64,000 nucleotides of DNA from Streptomyces kaniharaensis (GTDB taxonomy: Bacteria; Actinomycetota; Actinomycetes; Streptomycetales; Streptomycetaceae), in assembly GCF_009569385.1 (NCBI RefSeq), contig NZ_WBOF01000007.1, positions 20,722 through 84,721 of the forward strand. Direction: 5' to 3'. This document shows, one piece after another, positions 40,278 to 48,671 of the stretch. Within the stretch, counting starts at the first letter, position 1. Each line of letters begins with the position of its first letter. The notes below the pieces were generated by a model. The model saw only the letters and a program-made list of their open reading frames with translations. It ran no database searches and was not told where the DNA came from. The position numbers and the translations under genes are program-made.

Positions 40278-41180
40278 ATGGACCTCAGCACCGTCTTCCG
40301 CATGCCCGCGATCCACGACCTCCACCAGGCCAAGACCCGGCGCATCCACCACGCCCTCGTACGCGGCGCCGGCCGCGACATCCCCATCCCTGAGCCCACC
40401 GCCGCGGCCTACGCGCTCGCGCACCACGTCCTCGAAGGCGCCGAACACGCCGCCCACACCAACGACCCCGACACCTTCGCCTGGTACACCGAGCACCCCG
40501 ACGCCGGCGCCGCCGACCTCGCCCCGGCCGGTCCACTCACCGTCGCCCCCGACGAGGCGAACCTGATCACCTCGTCCATCTCCGACACCCCGTACTACGT
40601 GCTCGGCCCCACCACCCAGGCCGCCGCGGAGCACCTGCACAAGCTCACCTTGGAGTCGGCCAGCCTCGCCGCCGAGCACGGCTTCGGCGAACTCGTCGAC
40701 GCCCACGCCCCCCTCGTGTGCCTGCTCACCGGCAAGCCGCTCGGCAGCCCCCTGCGCTCCTGGACCATCAGCCGCATGCCCGGCACCGTCTTCCTCGACT
40801 ACGTCCCGGACAACCCCGTCATGGTCGCCCGCGACCTCGTCCACGAGGCCGGCCACAACTGGCTCAACGACGCCCTCACCGCCACCGGCTGCGAGATCGA
40901 CAACACCCAGACCTTCTACTCCCCCTGGAAGAAGACCCACCGGCCCGCCTACGGATTCCTCCACGGCTGCTGGTCGTTCTCCCTGGTCGCCCTCTACGTC
41001 GCCGCCGTCCTGCCCACCACCGGCGACGAGACCCACACCTTCCTCACCGCCTACCTCGACCGCCAGCGCACCCAGCTCCGCATCGTCACCGGCGACCACG
41101 AGACCGCCCTGCAGACCATCACCGACGCCACCCTCCGCGCCAGGCTGCGGACCGTCTACCGGCACGCCCTCGCGCTGTGA
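40278..41180 (+). CDS. HExxH-motif putative peptide-modifying protein
   Basis: AAGGAGA precedes ATG 40278; 300 residues. HEAGH at residues 189-193 lies in LVHEAGHNWLNDA, followed by a Glu/Asp and His-containing stretch (HGCWSFSLVALYVAAVL) that may complete the metal site. HExxH proteins encoded beside radical SAM/SPASM genes form a known RiPP-associated family, some of which are 2-oxoglutarate-dependent hydroxylases rather than proteases. No signal peptide is present, so secreted protease is unlikely. It would act on the 46-aa peptide. Family assignment by motif and context. Confidence 0.7.
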   Translation: MDLSTVFRMPAIHDLHQAKTRRIHHALVRGAGRDIPIPEPTAAAYALAHHVLEGAEHAAHTNDPDTFAWYTEHPDAGAADLAPAGPLTVAPDEANLITSSISDTPYYVLGPTTQAAAEHLHKLTLESASLAAEHGFGELVDAHAPLVCLLTGKPLGSPLRSWTISRMPGTVFLDYVPDNPVMVARDLVHEAGHNWLNDALTATGCEIDNTQTFYSPWKKTHRPAYGFLHGCWSFSLVALYVAAVLPTTGDETHTFLTAYLDRQRTQLRIVTGDHETALQTITDATLRARLRTVYRHALAL

Positions 41181-41214
41181 CAGGACGGCTCCAGCCGCTG
41201 CTGCGCTCCGGTGA

Positions 41215-42675
41215 TCAACCTTGGTCGCCGGGGCGCAGTTGTTCCGGGACTTCGCCGTAGCCGGGCAGGTGGACTGTCGGCGGGTGCGGCGGAGGCGGAG
41301 GGGCATTGGCCGGCCAGGGCGCCGCAGGGGCGGCGGCTGCCGGTGGAGCGAGAAGGTAGTCGTCGGGCTCCGGGGCGGGGCGCTGGACCGGCACGCGCCC
41401 GGAATCTTCCGCAAGGGCCGATTCTGCAGGTGCGGTCAGCGGGGCCATGGACGACGCCTCGCGGTTCTCCTGCTCGGCGTCGGGGAGCGGCGTACCGGCC
41501 TGCAGTTCCATGGCCGGGGTGCGAGCGGCGAGGTCCATGCCGGTGGACGAGGCGGGCTCTGCGGAGGCGGGCGGGGCAACGGGGAACTGCTGGCTCGTCG
41601 CGACGCCGTCGTTTGGCAGCGGAGCGGGTCGGGACTGGCGAACCAGGTGCGGGCGAACTGGTGCAGTCGTGTGGGCTGTCCCAGGGCGGCGGTTGGGCGC
41701 AGAGGTGCGGCGCAGGGGAGGAGGAACGGTTCGGGTGCCGGGTGGGAGTGGCCGGGGGCAGGAGATGCCTCGGGGCGCGCCAGTGTCTGGGTCAATCTCC
41801 CAGTGGGCGAGTTGCCAGTGGGCCTCCAGCCAGAGGCGGACCTCGTTCGCCTCCGGCCAGAGCTTCCAGGTGCCGATCGCCAGGATGTGCCGGTCGGGGC
41901 GCAGTTGGTCGAGCAGGGCGGGGTGCTGGGTGCGCAGGCGGACACTGAACCGCTGGCCGCCGTTGTGCGGGCGTTGCCCGGTTGCGAGGGTGGCGTACGC
42001 CTTGCCGTTCTTGCTGTCGATGCGTGCGACGGTGCCGTAGAAGGCGACGGGATGCCGTGGGGGCCGGCCGCCCGCGAGGACATGGTGAAGGTCGGCAGCG
42101 GTGGCGGGGTGATAGCAGAACCGGTGCCAGGGGATCGGCTTGGTGGTGTCGCCGTAGATGACGGAGAACATCTCGACGGCTTCGACGTTGAAGCCGTGCA
42201 GCTGCAGGAAGTGCACGATCTTCGCCGCGGAGTTAAGCGCCGGCGGGATCAGGGGCCGCGTGGTGGTGAAGGTGAGCGATCGGGTGCCCGCAGCAGCCTC
42301 GCCGTCGGCCGGCTGCGGCGCCTTCACCATAGAAAAGCCGAGGTCGCCGGGCACGACCAGGCGCAGCCGGCTGCCGTCCTCAGCCTGGGCAAGGCCCTGG
42401 GAGCCGCGGGCAATGGCCTTGACCACCTCGGTGGGGTTGTACCCGCAGTCGGCCGCGTGGTGCTGCTTGGGGTAGAGGGCGAAGTGGGCGCCGACCTTGG
42501 TGGGGTTGGGCCCGTCCTCGCCCTTGAAGTAGGCGGGCACCAGCTTCACGTTGGCCTCGCAGTAGCGACACAGCAGGGGTTTCGCTTCCGGGGGCAGCGG
42601 GTCGGTCCGGGAAGCCCGGATCTTCGCCCCCTGCTGGGTGCGTGCCTGGAGCATCGTGTATACGGTCTTGGCCAC
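41215..42675 (-). CDS. Hypothetical with N-terminal Cys/His motif and Pro-rich tail
   Basis: GTG 42675 with GAAGGGGGCGGGAG upstream gives 486 residues; the open frame extends to 42750 without support. Residues about 30-80 hold LLCRYCEANVKLVPAYF and HFALYPKQHHAADCGY, a likely zinc site reminiscent of the N-terminal part of CoiA-like proteins. A middle domain follows (about 130-310) with FYGTVARIDSKNGKAY and HILAIGTWKLW strands. The last ~150 residues are Pro/Ala-rich and disordered. It is convergent with the RiPP-like operon (34 bp apart). Function unknown. Confidence 0.65.
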   Translation of the reverse strand: MAKTVYTMLQARTQQGAKIRASRTDPLPPEAKPLLCRYCEANVKLVPAYFKGEDGPNPTKVGAHFALYPKQHHAADCGYNPTEVVKAIARGSQGLAQAEDGSRLRLVVPGDLGFSMVKAPQPADGEAAAGTRSLTFTTTRPLIPPALNSAAKIVHFLQLHGFNVEAVEMFSVIYGDTTKPIPWHRFCYHPATAADLHHVLAGGRPPRHPVAFYGTVARIDSKNGKAYATLATGQRPHNGGQRFSVRLRTQHPALLDQLRPDRHILAIGTWKLWPEANEVRLWLEAHWQLAHWEIDPDTGAPRGISCPRPLPPGTRTVPPPLRRTSAPNRRPGTAHTTAPVRPHLVRQSRPAPLPNDGVATSQQFPVAPPASAEPASSTGMDLAARTPAMELQAGTPLPDAEQENREASSMAPLTAPAESALAEDSGRVPVQRPAPEPDDYLLAPPAAAAPAAPWPANAPPPPPHPPTVHLPGYGEVPEQLRPGDQG

Positions 42676-42868
42676 GCTCCCGCCCCCTTCGGATCCTGTG
42701 TGTGTCCGATCATGCCCAATTCGGAGGGAGTTCCGGCTGCGAACCGGCAATCGGACCGCTGGCCCGGCCCGTCTGCCGGTGCGACGGCTGCTGGCTCTGA
42801 CGGGCGATGGCTGCGCATCAAGGTCGACGACCGGGCTGCCGCTCTCCCTTGTCTGGTGACCGCCCCCG

Positions 42869-43093
42869 GTGACGATCAGGCAGTCACCAGCCGACCCGTC
42901 CGGCCCGCAGGCCCATCAGCTCGCGGATGCCACCCTCAACATGTACCGCCTCGTCCGGGCGAGCGTCGGTACCGTCCAGCTCCTGCGCGGCCTGCGCCCC
43001 GACGCCGCTCCAGCTGTCCCGGCCTGCCCGGCCGAGCCCGGTGGCCGCGAGCTCGATGGGGTAGCAGGAGCCGAGCGACGGATGCGCTGCTGA
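42869..43093 (+). CDS. Possible 74-aa gene
   Basis: GTG 42869 opens a frame encoding LADATLNMYRLVRASVGTVQ (about residues 18-37), which looks like a genuine helix, but the rest is Ala/Pro/Arg-rich and no good ribosome binding site is seen. It lies in a 425-bp gap between two leftward genes. Weakly supported; it may be non-coding. Confidence 0.25.
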   Translation: MTIRQSPADPSGPQAHQLADATLNMYRLVRASVGTVQLLRGLRPDAAPAVPACPAEPGGRELDGVAGAERRMRC

Positions 43094-43101
43094 GAGGCGG
43101 G

Positions 43102-43965
43102 TCAGTTGTCTTTGCCCTGCTGCTGCTCCCGTTGCCGACGCCGGGCCTCCATGTCCTGTAGCTGGCTCTTGAAACGCGCGGCCGACTCTCGTGCGATCTC
43201 GCTCTGCGGTGGAACGGCACCGGAGAACACTCGGCGTTCCAGGTCCCGGCCGAGTTGCTGGCTGAGACCGCCGAGGGGACCGGTGGCGCTCATCTCGTGG
43301 AGTTTGAGCAGGTCCATGACGGTGCGCAGTTCACCCATCCGCATGGGCACCTGGACCGTCTCGTCGTCGGCCGACAGTTGGTTCAGGGCCCGGTTCAGGT
43401 AGAACCAGTCGCGGCTGTGGGCGAGGTGGGACAGCCACGGTCGGCTCCCGCGTCCGATGTGGTCGGGCAGGTGAGGGGAGAGGCGGTTGATGAGCTCCGC
43501 CACGTTCTGCCCGGCTTCCCGGTAGAAGGGGCGCTCCCCGCTGCCGGCGGTGCTGCTGTCCAGCAGGAGTGCCGAGACGAACGCCACCACGCGGGCAGGG
43601 GCGGGCACTAGGCCGTCGCTCAGCCAGCGCGCGCCGACGACCGACTCCGAGGGCAGCGTGTCGTCGCTGTCCACGAAGTAGTACCAGCCGGACTGCCCGT
43701 CCCAGCCCAGAGCCGGCTGTTGCTGGCATCCCACCCGCCGCGCGAATTCGCGGCCGAGGTACAGGACGGCCTTGGCCTCCTCGAAGACCTCGATCAGCGA
43801 GGTCTCGTCGTCCGGATCCTCATCCTCGGTGAACCGGTGTCCCTCCACCTCGGCGATCTCGACGGACACCTCGTCGCGGATGAGTGCCTGCGCGACTGCG
43901 GCCGCGTAGTAGCCCAGGGTCCGCTGGAGCGACTGCTCCTCCACCTCGTCCACCGCGTGGTCCAT
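43102..43965 (-). CDS. Hypothetical (possibly DUF6292-like)
   Basis: GGGGAGGAG precedes ATG 43965; 287 residues. LGYYAAAVAQALI near the start, then PALGWDGQSGWYYFVDSDD and DGLVPAPARVVAFVSALLL, recall the Streptomyces DUF6292 pattern (YxxxVAxAL, LGWDxxxGW, PxPxxVAxFV). The C-terminus is a charged helix (ESAARFKSQLQDMEARRRQR). It is soluble. Upstream is Ku, transcribed the same way with 180 bp between; co-transcription is uncertain. Family suggestion is tentative. Confidence 0.6.
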   Translation of the reverse strand: MDHAVDEVEEQSLQRTLGYYAAAVAQALIRDEVSVEIAEVEGHRFTEDEDPDDETSLIEVFEEAKAVLYLGREFARRVGCQQQPALGWDGQSGWYYFVDSDDTLPSESVVGARWLSDGLVPAPARVVAFVSALLLDSSTAGSGERPFYREAGQNVAELINRLSPHLPDHIGRGSRPWLSHLAHSRDWFYLNRALNQLSADDETVQVPMRMGELRTVMDLLKLHEMSATGPLGGLSQQLGRDLERRVFSGAVPPQSEIARESAARFKSQLQDMEARRRQREQQQGKDN

Positions 43966-44145
43966 CCTGCTCCTCCCCTTCTCGGGCGCCTTTCCTGTCG
44001 CCCCGTCAGTCTGCCCGAGCGGGTGACGGGGGCGGCCCCGGAACGCCGGCACCCGTCCAAGCCCGTGCCCGAGACCACGTCGCCGGGAACACCAGCTGCG
44101 CCAACGCCCCGCCGGATCCCGCACGCTGCAGCGGCGGCGCTCTCC

Positions 44146-45069
44146 TCACCCGCGATTGGCCGGCCTCTTGCGGTGAGCGTCTCCTCCAGCGGGCAAGGCC
44201 GTGCTGGTGCTCCTGCGGGCTGGGGCCTTCTTGCCGGCCTGCTGGGTGGTGCCGGTGGTCTTCACCGCGCCGCTGGTCTTCGGATGCTGCTCCCTGGCGT
44301 CAGCGAGGGCGCGCTCCAGGACGGCCATGAGGTCCATGACGGTTCCGCCGGGCGGAAGGACGCGCGACTCGGAGGCGTGCGGGGGCTCAAGACCGGCGAG
44401 GCGGGCTTCGACGACCTGCTCGAGGGCGTGCGCGTACTCGTCGTGTTCGGCCTCGATGTGGAAGTCCGAGGTGATGGCGTCCATCAGGGTCCTGGCGAGC
44501 TGCACCTCCTTGGGGCGCAGCTGGATCCCCTCGGGGGCGATGCCCGCGGCGGAGCGGATCTCGTCCGGCCAGAGCAGGGTCTGCAGCACGATAACGTCCT
44601 GGCGTACCCGCAGGACGGCCAGGCACTCGCGAGTCCTGATCGCGACGCGGGCGACGGCGACCTGGTCGGCCTCCAGCATCGCCTGGCGCAGCAGCGCGTA
44701 CGGGCGGGCGCCGGCCGGGCTGGACGGTCCCAGGTAGTAGGCCTTGTCGTAGTTGACCGGGTCCACCCGGTCGGCGCCGAGGAAGCCCAGGACCCTGATC
44801 TCCTTCGTGGTCGTGAGCGGCAGGTCGGCGAGGTCGTCCTGAGTCAGGACGACCATGCGTCCGTCCGGGGCCTCGTAGCCGTGGGCGACGTCCTCGAACG
44901 GGACCTCCGTTCCGTCCAGCTCGCAGACACGCTTCTGCCGGATCCGGCCGCCGTCTTGGGCGTGTACGAGGTGCAGGGGCACGACGTGCCGTTCGGTCGC
45001 GGCGTACAGGCTCACCGGGATCGACACCAGGCTGAACGAGATCGTCATCTTGGCGATCGCCTTCGGCAT
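44146..45069 (-). CDS. ku: Ku protein (non-homologous end joining)
   Basis: ATG 45069 follows GGAGGCGGCG; 307 residues, normal for bacterial Ku. It begins with the family's IAKMTISFSLVSIPVSLYAA, has the VNYDKAYYLGP and RTRECLAVLRVRQD segments of the ring-forming core, and a Lys/Arg-rich tail. Ku homodimers bind double-strand ends and recruit a ligase (usually LigD); no ligase gene is in the window. On a linear replicon Ku could help end repair or interact with damaged telomeres. Extra Ku copies on Streptomyces plasmids are known. Firm call. Confidence 0.92.
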   Translation of the reverse strand: MPKAIAKMTISFSLVSIPVSLYAATERHVVPLHLVHAQDGGRIRQKRVCELDGTEVPFEDVAHGYEAPDGRMVVLTQDDLADLPLTTTKEIRVLGFLGADRVDPVNYDKAYYLGPSSPAGARPYALLRQAMLEADQVAVARVAIRTRECLAVLRVRQDVIVLQTLLWPDEIRSAAGIAPEGIQLRPKEVQLARTLMDAITSDFHIEAEHDEYAHALEQVVEARLAGLEPPHASESRVLPPGGTVMDLMAVLERALADAREQHPKTSGAVKTTGTTQQAGKKAPARRSTSTALPAGGDAHRKRPANRG

Positions 45070-45176
45070 CGCCGCCTCCAGGTCCGGTTCTGCTGCACCC
45101 CCTCTACTCCATCCTGGCCCGCGGCACCCCGGCTGGGGCGAGATGGCTGTGACCTGGGGTGATCCGGCCCAACGAC

Positions 45177-45212
45177 TTGAATCGAAAATTCGTTCGACCT
45201 ACCTTGATGTCG
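45177..45212 (+). promoter_or_regulatory. Leaderless-type promoter
   Basis: TTGAAT (45177-45182), a 17-bp spacer, TACCTT (45200-45205), and GTG seven bases after the -10 box at 45212. No Shine-Dalgarno lies between, so the transcript likely starts at the GTG. It is divergent from Ku (45069). Confidence 0.6.
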
Positions 45213-45868
45213 TGACCGCCGATGTTCCGTTCTCCCTCGCCGTCCGTCCCGGGGCGCTGCCGGGTGATGCCGAACGGGCACCCAGGGAGCTGATGACGCT
45301 GCCCGGGTACTACCGGGACACGCGGCGCTGGCGCCTGGTGGAGATCCGTGTGGGCGGTGGCTGGCGGCCGGCGATGCTGACCGTGTGGCGGCGCCCGCCG
45401 GGCAGTGCGGTGTGGGTGGTCCACGTGGCCTGGGGCGGCGGCGACTCTTGGGGCTGGTTCTGCTTCGACGAGAGCAGCGTCAGGCCGCTGCCCGAGCCCC
45501 AGGACGATCCCCCGGCCGGTGCGCCGTTCTTCGGGCGGTGGCAGGACGCCGTCGTCGTGCCCACCGAACTCGCCGGGCAGCCCGCGGGGGACGGGACGGA
45601 CAACTGCTGGCGCCTGGCCTGGGTCCGCACGGGCGGGCGGTGGCGCTCGGCCGTGGTGACCGCCCGGCGCCGTCCCGGGCCCGGGCTGCCGTGGATCGCG
45701 CACGCGAGGTGGGGTGAGGACAAGGAGGCGGCCTGGCTGGTCGCCGACCCCGTCACTGTGCGCCCGGTCGCCGCGCTGCCGAACGCGGCCCCCGGACCAG
45801 ATACCTCCGCAAGCGCGGGCGGCTCGTCCGGGACGGCGGAGGCTGCCGGCACCGGGGAAGAGCGGTGA
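45212..45868 (+). CDS. Internally duplicated hypothetical, upstream of ImuA-like gene
   Basis: GTG 45212 is predicted leaderless from the promoter spacing; 218 residues. Two ~60-residue repeats are visible: WRLVEIRVGGGWRPAMLTVW...VHVAWG (about 33-65) and WRLAWVRTGGRWRSAVVTAR...AHARWG (about 131-165). Each is rich in Trp and beta strands. The Ser/Ala-rich C-terminus is disordered. Its TGA overlaps the ImuA-like start. It may be an accessory factor of the mutasome-type gene; unknown otherwise. Confidence 0.65.
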   Translation: MTADVPFSLAVRPGALPGDAERAPRELMTLPGYYRDTRRWRLVEIRVGGGWRPAMLTVWRRPPGSAVWVVHVAWGGGDSWGWFCFDESSVRPLPEPQDDPPAGAPFFGRWQDAVVVPTELAGQPAGDGTDNCWRLAWVRTGGRWRSAVVTARRRPGPGLPWIAHARWGEDKEAAWLVADPVTVRPVAALPNAAPGPDTSASAGGSSGTAEAAGTGEER

Positions 45869-46611
45869 GCGCGCGGATCGCCCCCGTGCCGGACGGGGCG
45901 GCGCCCGACCGCGGCGAGCGGCTGGCGGTTCTGCTGGATGAGACCAGCCTCACCGCCCGCCTCGCCCGTGTCGAAGCCGCTTCCCGGCCGGTCCTGCCCG
46001 CGCTGGAACCGTTGTTGCCGGACGGTCGGCTGCCGAAGGGCGTCGTCGTCGAGGTCATGGACGCGAACCTGTTGCTCGCGGTGGCGGCGGGGCCGGCCGC
46101 CGCATCGGACATTCTCTGGACCGCGATCATCGGCTGGCCCGACGCCGGCCTCGCAGCCGCTCGCGCCTACGGCCTGCCCTGGGAGCGCACTTTGCTGGCG
46201 GACACCCCAGGCGACCATTGGGCCGAGATCGCGTCCGTCCTCGCGGACGCCTGCGACACGATCATCCTGCTCCCCGCCGGATCACCGGCCCCGCGCCAGC
46301 TCGCCCGTCTCGAACAACGCCTTCGCATCACCGGCGCCACCCTTCTGACCCCGCTGCCCTGGCCCGGCACTGCCGAGCTGCGCCTGACCGTGAGCGGCTC
46401 CGCTTGGAGCGGGCTCGGCGACGGGTACGGCGCTCTTGAGTCCCGGACGGTTGCCGCCCGCTGCGTCGGCCGGGGCCGTGCCGCCCGGCCACGCGAGGCG
46501 CTCCTGCGGCTGCCCGACGAGTGCGGTGGCGTGAGCGCCGCAGTCCCGGTGCCGGCTGTGGCGCGTCCCGGCGGTGTGGAAGCCGTTGCCGCGGTGGTCG
46601 CTGCGGGCTGA
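45865..46611 (+). CDS. ImuA/RecA-like protein
   Basis: GTG in GTGA overlap; 248 residues. The pattern follows actinobacterial ImuA-type proteins: LEPLLPDGRLPKGVVVEV (about 48-65), LLLAVAAG, WTAIIGWPDAGLAAARAYGL, ERTLLADTPGDHWAEIASVL, and LPWPGTAELRLTVSGSAW. The RecA-type Walker A is degenerate (VMDANLLLAVAAG), as in this family. ImuA works with ImuB and DnaE2 in SOS mutagenesis; neither partner is here, so it would need chromosomal ones. Upstream is a coupled duplicated protein. Confidence 0.7.
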   Translation: MSARIAPVPDGAAPDRGERLAVLLDETSLTARLARVEAASRPVLPALEPLLPDGRLPKGVVVEVMDANLLLAVAAGPAAASDILWTAIIGWPDAGLAAARAYGLPWERTLLADTPGDHWAEIASVLADACDTIILLPAGSPAPRQLARLEQRLRITGATLLTPLPWPGTAELRLTVSGSAWSGLGDGYGALESRTVAARCVGRGRAARPREALLRLPDECGGVSAAVPVPAVARPGGVEAVAAVVAAG

Positions 46612-46952
46612 CGGAGTGTTGGCCTGGCCGGATGGGCTGTCAGCCCGTACACGGAGCGGGTGGGCGGGTTCGGACAGGAGATCCGCATACGGAAACAGTG
46701 ACGCTGGTCACATTTATTACCGACGGTGACCCGTCAGGTACTCGAAAGTAACTGGCGTGGGGCCGAGTTGGAGCGGGTGTACCGGGCTCGCGACATGTGC
46801 CGCTGTCACGCTGCGTTGCCGTTAGCGATCTTTCCGTGAAATCCCTCTAGGCCATATGCGTGAACCGGGGTGCTCGTTTGCAAGTCTGAAGGTGGGCCAC
46901 AAGGTGGCTTCGGCGTGCAGAACCTGACGCCGTACCTGACCGAAAGAGTGAG
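46612..46952. other. Intergenic region before the sigma-factor operon
   Basis: About 340 bp with no supported gene. It has AT-richer patches (46705-46755 with ACATTTATTACCGACGG; 46825-46895 with TCTTTCCGTGAAATCC) that may be promoters. GAAAGAGTGAG at 46941-46951 is the ribosome binding site of the 39-aa gene. Confidence 0.45.
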
Positions 46953-47072
46953 ATGGACACCCTCTGCGAAACGGCTGCAGCCCTCCAGCCGGTCCGCACC
47001 AACGCCCGCCCGCAGCTGGTGCTCAGCTCGGTGGCGGCCGCCGCGCACTCGAGTTCGGGAGCGCCCCGGTGA
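46953..47072 (+). CDS. 39-aa leader peptide coupled to sigma-like gene
   Basis: GAAAGAGTGAG sits directly before ATG 46953. The 39-residue product begins MDTLCETAAALQPVRTN, with one Cys and an Ala/Ser-rich tail, and its TGA overlaps the GTG of the sigma-like gene (GTGA). The coupling and ribosome binding site are the evidence. It may only drive translation of the next gene. Confidence 0.5.
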   Translation: MDTLCETAAALQPVRTNARPQLVLSSVAAAAHSSSGAPR

Positions 47073-47677
47073 ACGACGACACCTTCGCGAGCAGTGAGAG
47101 CGGTTCCGCCGTGCACGAGCCCGTCGACCTCTCGCTGGACTTCGAGGCCTACTTCCTGGCCAAGCAGCGGACGTTCCGTCGCTACGCCGCCGAGATGATC
47201 GGGGACACGTCGGTCGGCGACGAGGTCGCGCACGAGGTGTTCACCTACCTCGCCCACAACTGGGCCCAGGCCCTCGCCGCCCCGGACTTCGAACAGCACA
47301 CCTGGGGGATCCTCGCCGGCGCCGTCATGTACCGGGTCCACTGGCTCCAGCGGGAGAAGGACCTGGCCGCCCGTCTCCGGGCAGCGCGCCAGAAGCTGAA
47401 GCAGATGCACGAGACCCTCTCCCGGATCGAGGGCGGCGCCGGCCTCTACACCGCCCTCGCCGAACTGCCGACCCGCCAGTGCGAAGCGTTCGTTCTGCAC
47501 ACCAGCATGGGCTACACCGCCGAGTACAGCGCCGAGATCCTGGGCATCCACCCCCGGACCGTCGACTACCACCACCGCCGCGCGATCGCGGCCCTCGAAC
47601 GACTGCTCACCGCCCGACATGTCCTGCGCCGCACCGCCGTCGTACCCGGGCCCCGCCGCGAAGGAGCCGACCGATGA
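47069..47677 (+). CDS. Sigma-70/ECF-like factor
   Basis: GTG in GTGA overlap; 202 residues. LDFEAYFLAKQRTFRRYAAEMIGD (in parts, about 22-45) and DEVAHEVFTYLAHNW look like region 2. The C-terminal part has a region-4-type HTH: LPTRQCEAFVLHTSMGYTAE then SAEILGIHPRTVDYHHRRAI (about residues 133-172). It directs RNA polymerase to its own promoters, probably including its operon. The downstream coupled gene is a candidate partner or regulator. Confidence 0.78.
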   Translation: MNDDTFASSESGSAVHEPVDLSLDFEAYFLAKQRTFRRYAAEMIGDTSVGDEVAHEVFTYLAHNWAQALAAPDFEQHTWGILAGAVMYRVHWLQREKDLAARLRAARQKLKQMHETLSRIEGGAGLYTALAELPTRQCEAFVLHTSMGYTAEYSAEILGIHPRTVDYHHRRAIAALERLLTARHVLRRTAVVPGPRREGADR

Positions 47678-48393
47678 AGCCCGAGAAGAACCTCGACAAC
47701 CTCCTCGACACCCCCAGCGGCGGCGAGCCCGACGACTTCGACGTGCCCGCCGCACTGCGCCGCATCTCGGCCGACGTCGCACGGATCCGCCGAGGCCAGC
47801 AGCCTCCCCCCGGCTGGTGGGCCGAGCAGGACCGCGCGCGGACCTGCCTGGAGACGGTGGTCTCGGCGGAGATCAACACCAGCCGCCTCGCCCGGATCAT
47901 CGACCTCGCCGACCTCCTCGACGGCCACCGAGACCCGAGCGACCAGCGTGTGGAGGACCTGGTCCAGGAGATCGAGGGATTCCGGCTCTTCGGCTGCCTG
48001 CTCCACTACACCGGGCACCCCGTCAGCGCCGAGTTCTGGTGGAAGATCGGGGCCGGAGCCGGCGACCACACCTCGGCCTGGTGCCTGTACCTGCACCACC
48101 TCGGTCGCGGGGAGATCCGCGAGGCCCGGCTGTGGTTCGAGCAGGCCGTGAGCGTCGACGGGGACCTGGGGCCCGGCGTGCCCCGGCCCACCGTGCCGGA
48201 GATGCCCGACTACTTCCGCGCTGCTCCGATCGCCATGGACACCCGCGTGGCCGAGCCCTCCGCACCCTCCGACGTCCTGGCCGACGAGGTCGACCGCCTG
48301 GTGATGCACACCGGCGACGACACCGACGGCCTCGTCCCCTACCCCGACCGCCGCCTGGCCGCCCGCGTGGAGGAATTCGCGGGTCTGCGCTGA
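47674..48393 (+). CDS. Sigma-operon partner with TPR/Sel1-like segment
   Basis: AAGGAG precedes ATG 47674, which overlaps the sigma gene's stop; 239 residues. A helical repeat-like stretch (GCLLHYTGHPVSAEFWWKIG, then AGDHTSAWCLYLHHLGRGE and REARLWFEQAV, about 104-158) resembles Sel1/TPR repeats. The N-terminus is charged (LRRISADVARIRRGQ). No transmembrane segment, so not a classic membrane anti-sigma factor. This sigma-plus-helical-protein pair recurs in Streptomyces; a regulatory role is inferred. Confidence 0.65.
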   Translation: MKPEKNLDNLLDTPSGGEPDDFDVPAALRRISADVARIRRGQQPPPGWWAEQDRARTCLETVVSAEINTSRLARIIDLADLLDGHRDPSDQRVEDLVQEIEGFRLFGCLLHYTGHPVSAEFWWKIGAGAGDHTSAWCLYLHHLGRGEIREARLWFEQAVSVDGDLGPGVPRPTVPEMPDYFRAAPIAMDTRVAEPSAPSDVLADEVDRLVMHTGDDTDGLVPYPDRRLAARVEEFAGLR

Positions 48394-48439
48394 CCCGGTC
48401 GGCCCGCCAGCACCGGGCGGTCACACACCGGCTCCATCT

Positions 48440-48463
48440 GCGGTTCCCGGGACCGGGAACCGC
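48440..48463 (+). terminator. Terminator of sigma-factor operon
   Basis: GCGGTTCCC (48440-48448), loop GGGACC, GCGGTTCCC in inverse (48455-48463), followed by CTTCTTCCCC. Confidence 0.6.
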
Positions 48464-48493
48464 CTTCTTCCCCAGCCCGACGAGAGGCCCCCG

Positions 48494-48658
48494 ATGTCAA
48501 CCGTGCTCCAGCACGCCGCCCTCATCACCGCGGCCAGCACCGCCTGGTACGCCGTCGCCGTCACGACCGCCGCGGTGACCGCCGTCGCCGCGCGCAGCGA
48601 CGCCCGCCGCCACGACGCCCGGGAGGTCCTCAAGGTCCTGGTCCGCCGCAACCACTGA
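48494..48658 (+). CDS. 54-aa small membrane protein
   Basis: GAGAGG precedes ATG 48494. One hydrophobic segment (about residues 8-34, ALITAASTAWYAVAVTTA) is followed by a basic tail (RSDARRHDAREVLKVLVRRN). Such short, single-span proteins are frequent on Streptomyces plasmids. Function unknown. Confidence 0.55.
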   Translation: MSTVLQHAALITAASTAWYAVAVTTAAVTAVAARSDARRHDAREVLKVLVRRNH

Positions 48659-48671
48659 CCCACCGTACGCT

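Noticed and set aside
40278..41180. Secreted zinc metalloprotease
   Set aside because: HExxH is present, but there is no signal peptide and the neighbours are peptide-maturation genes.
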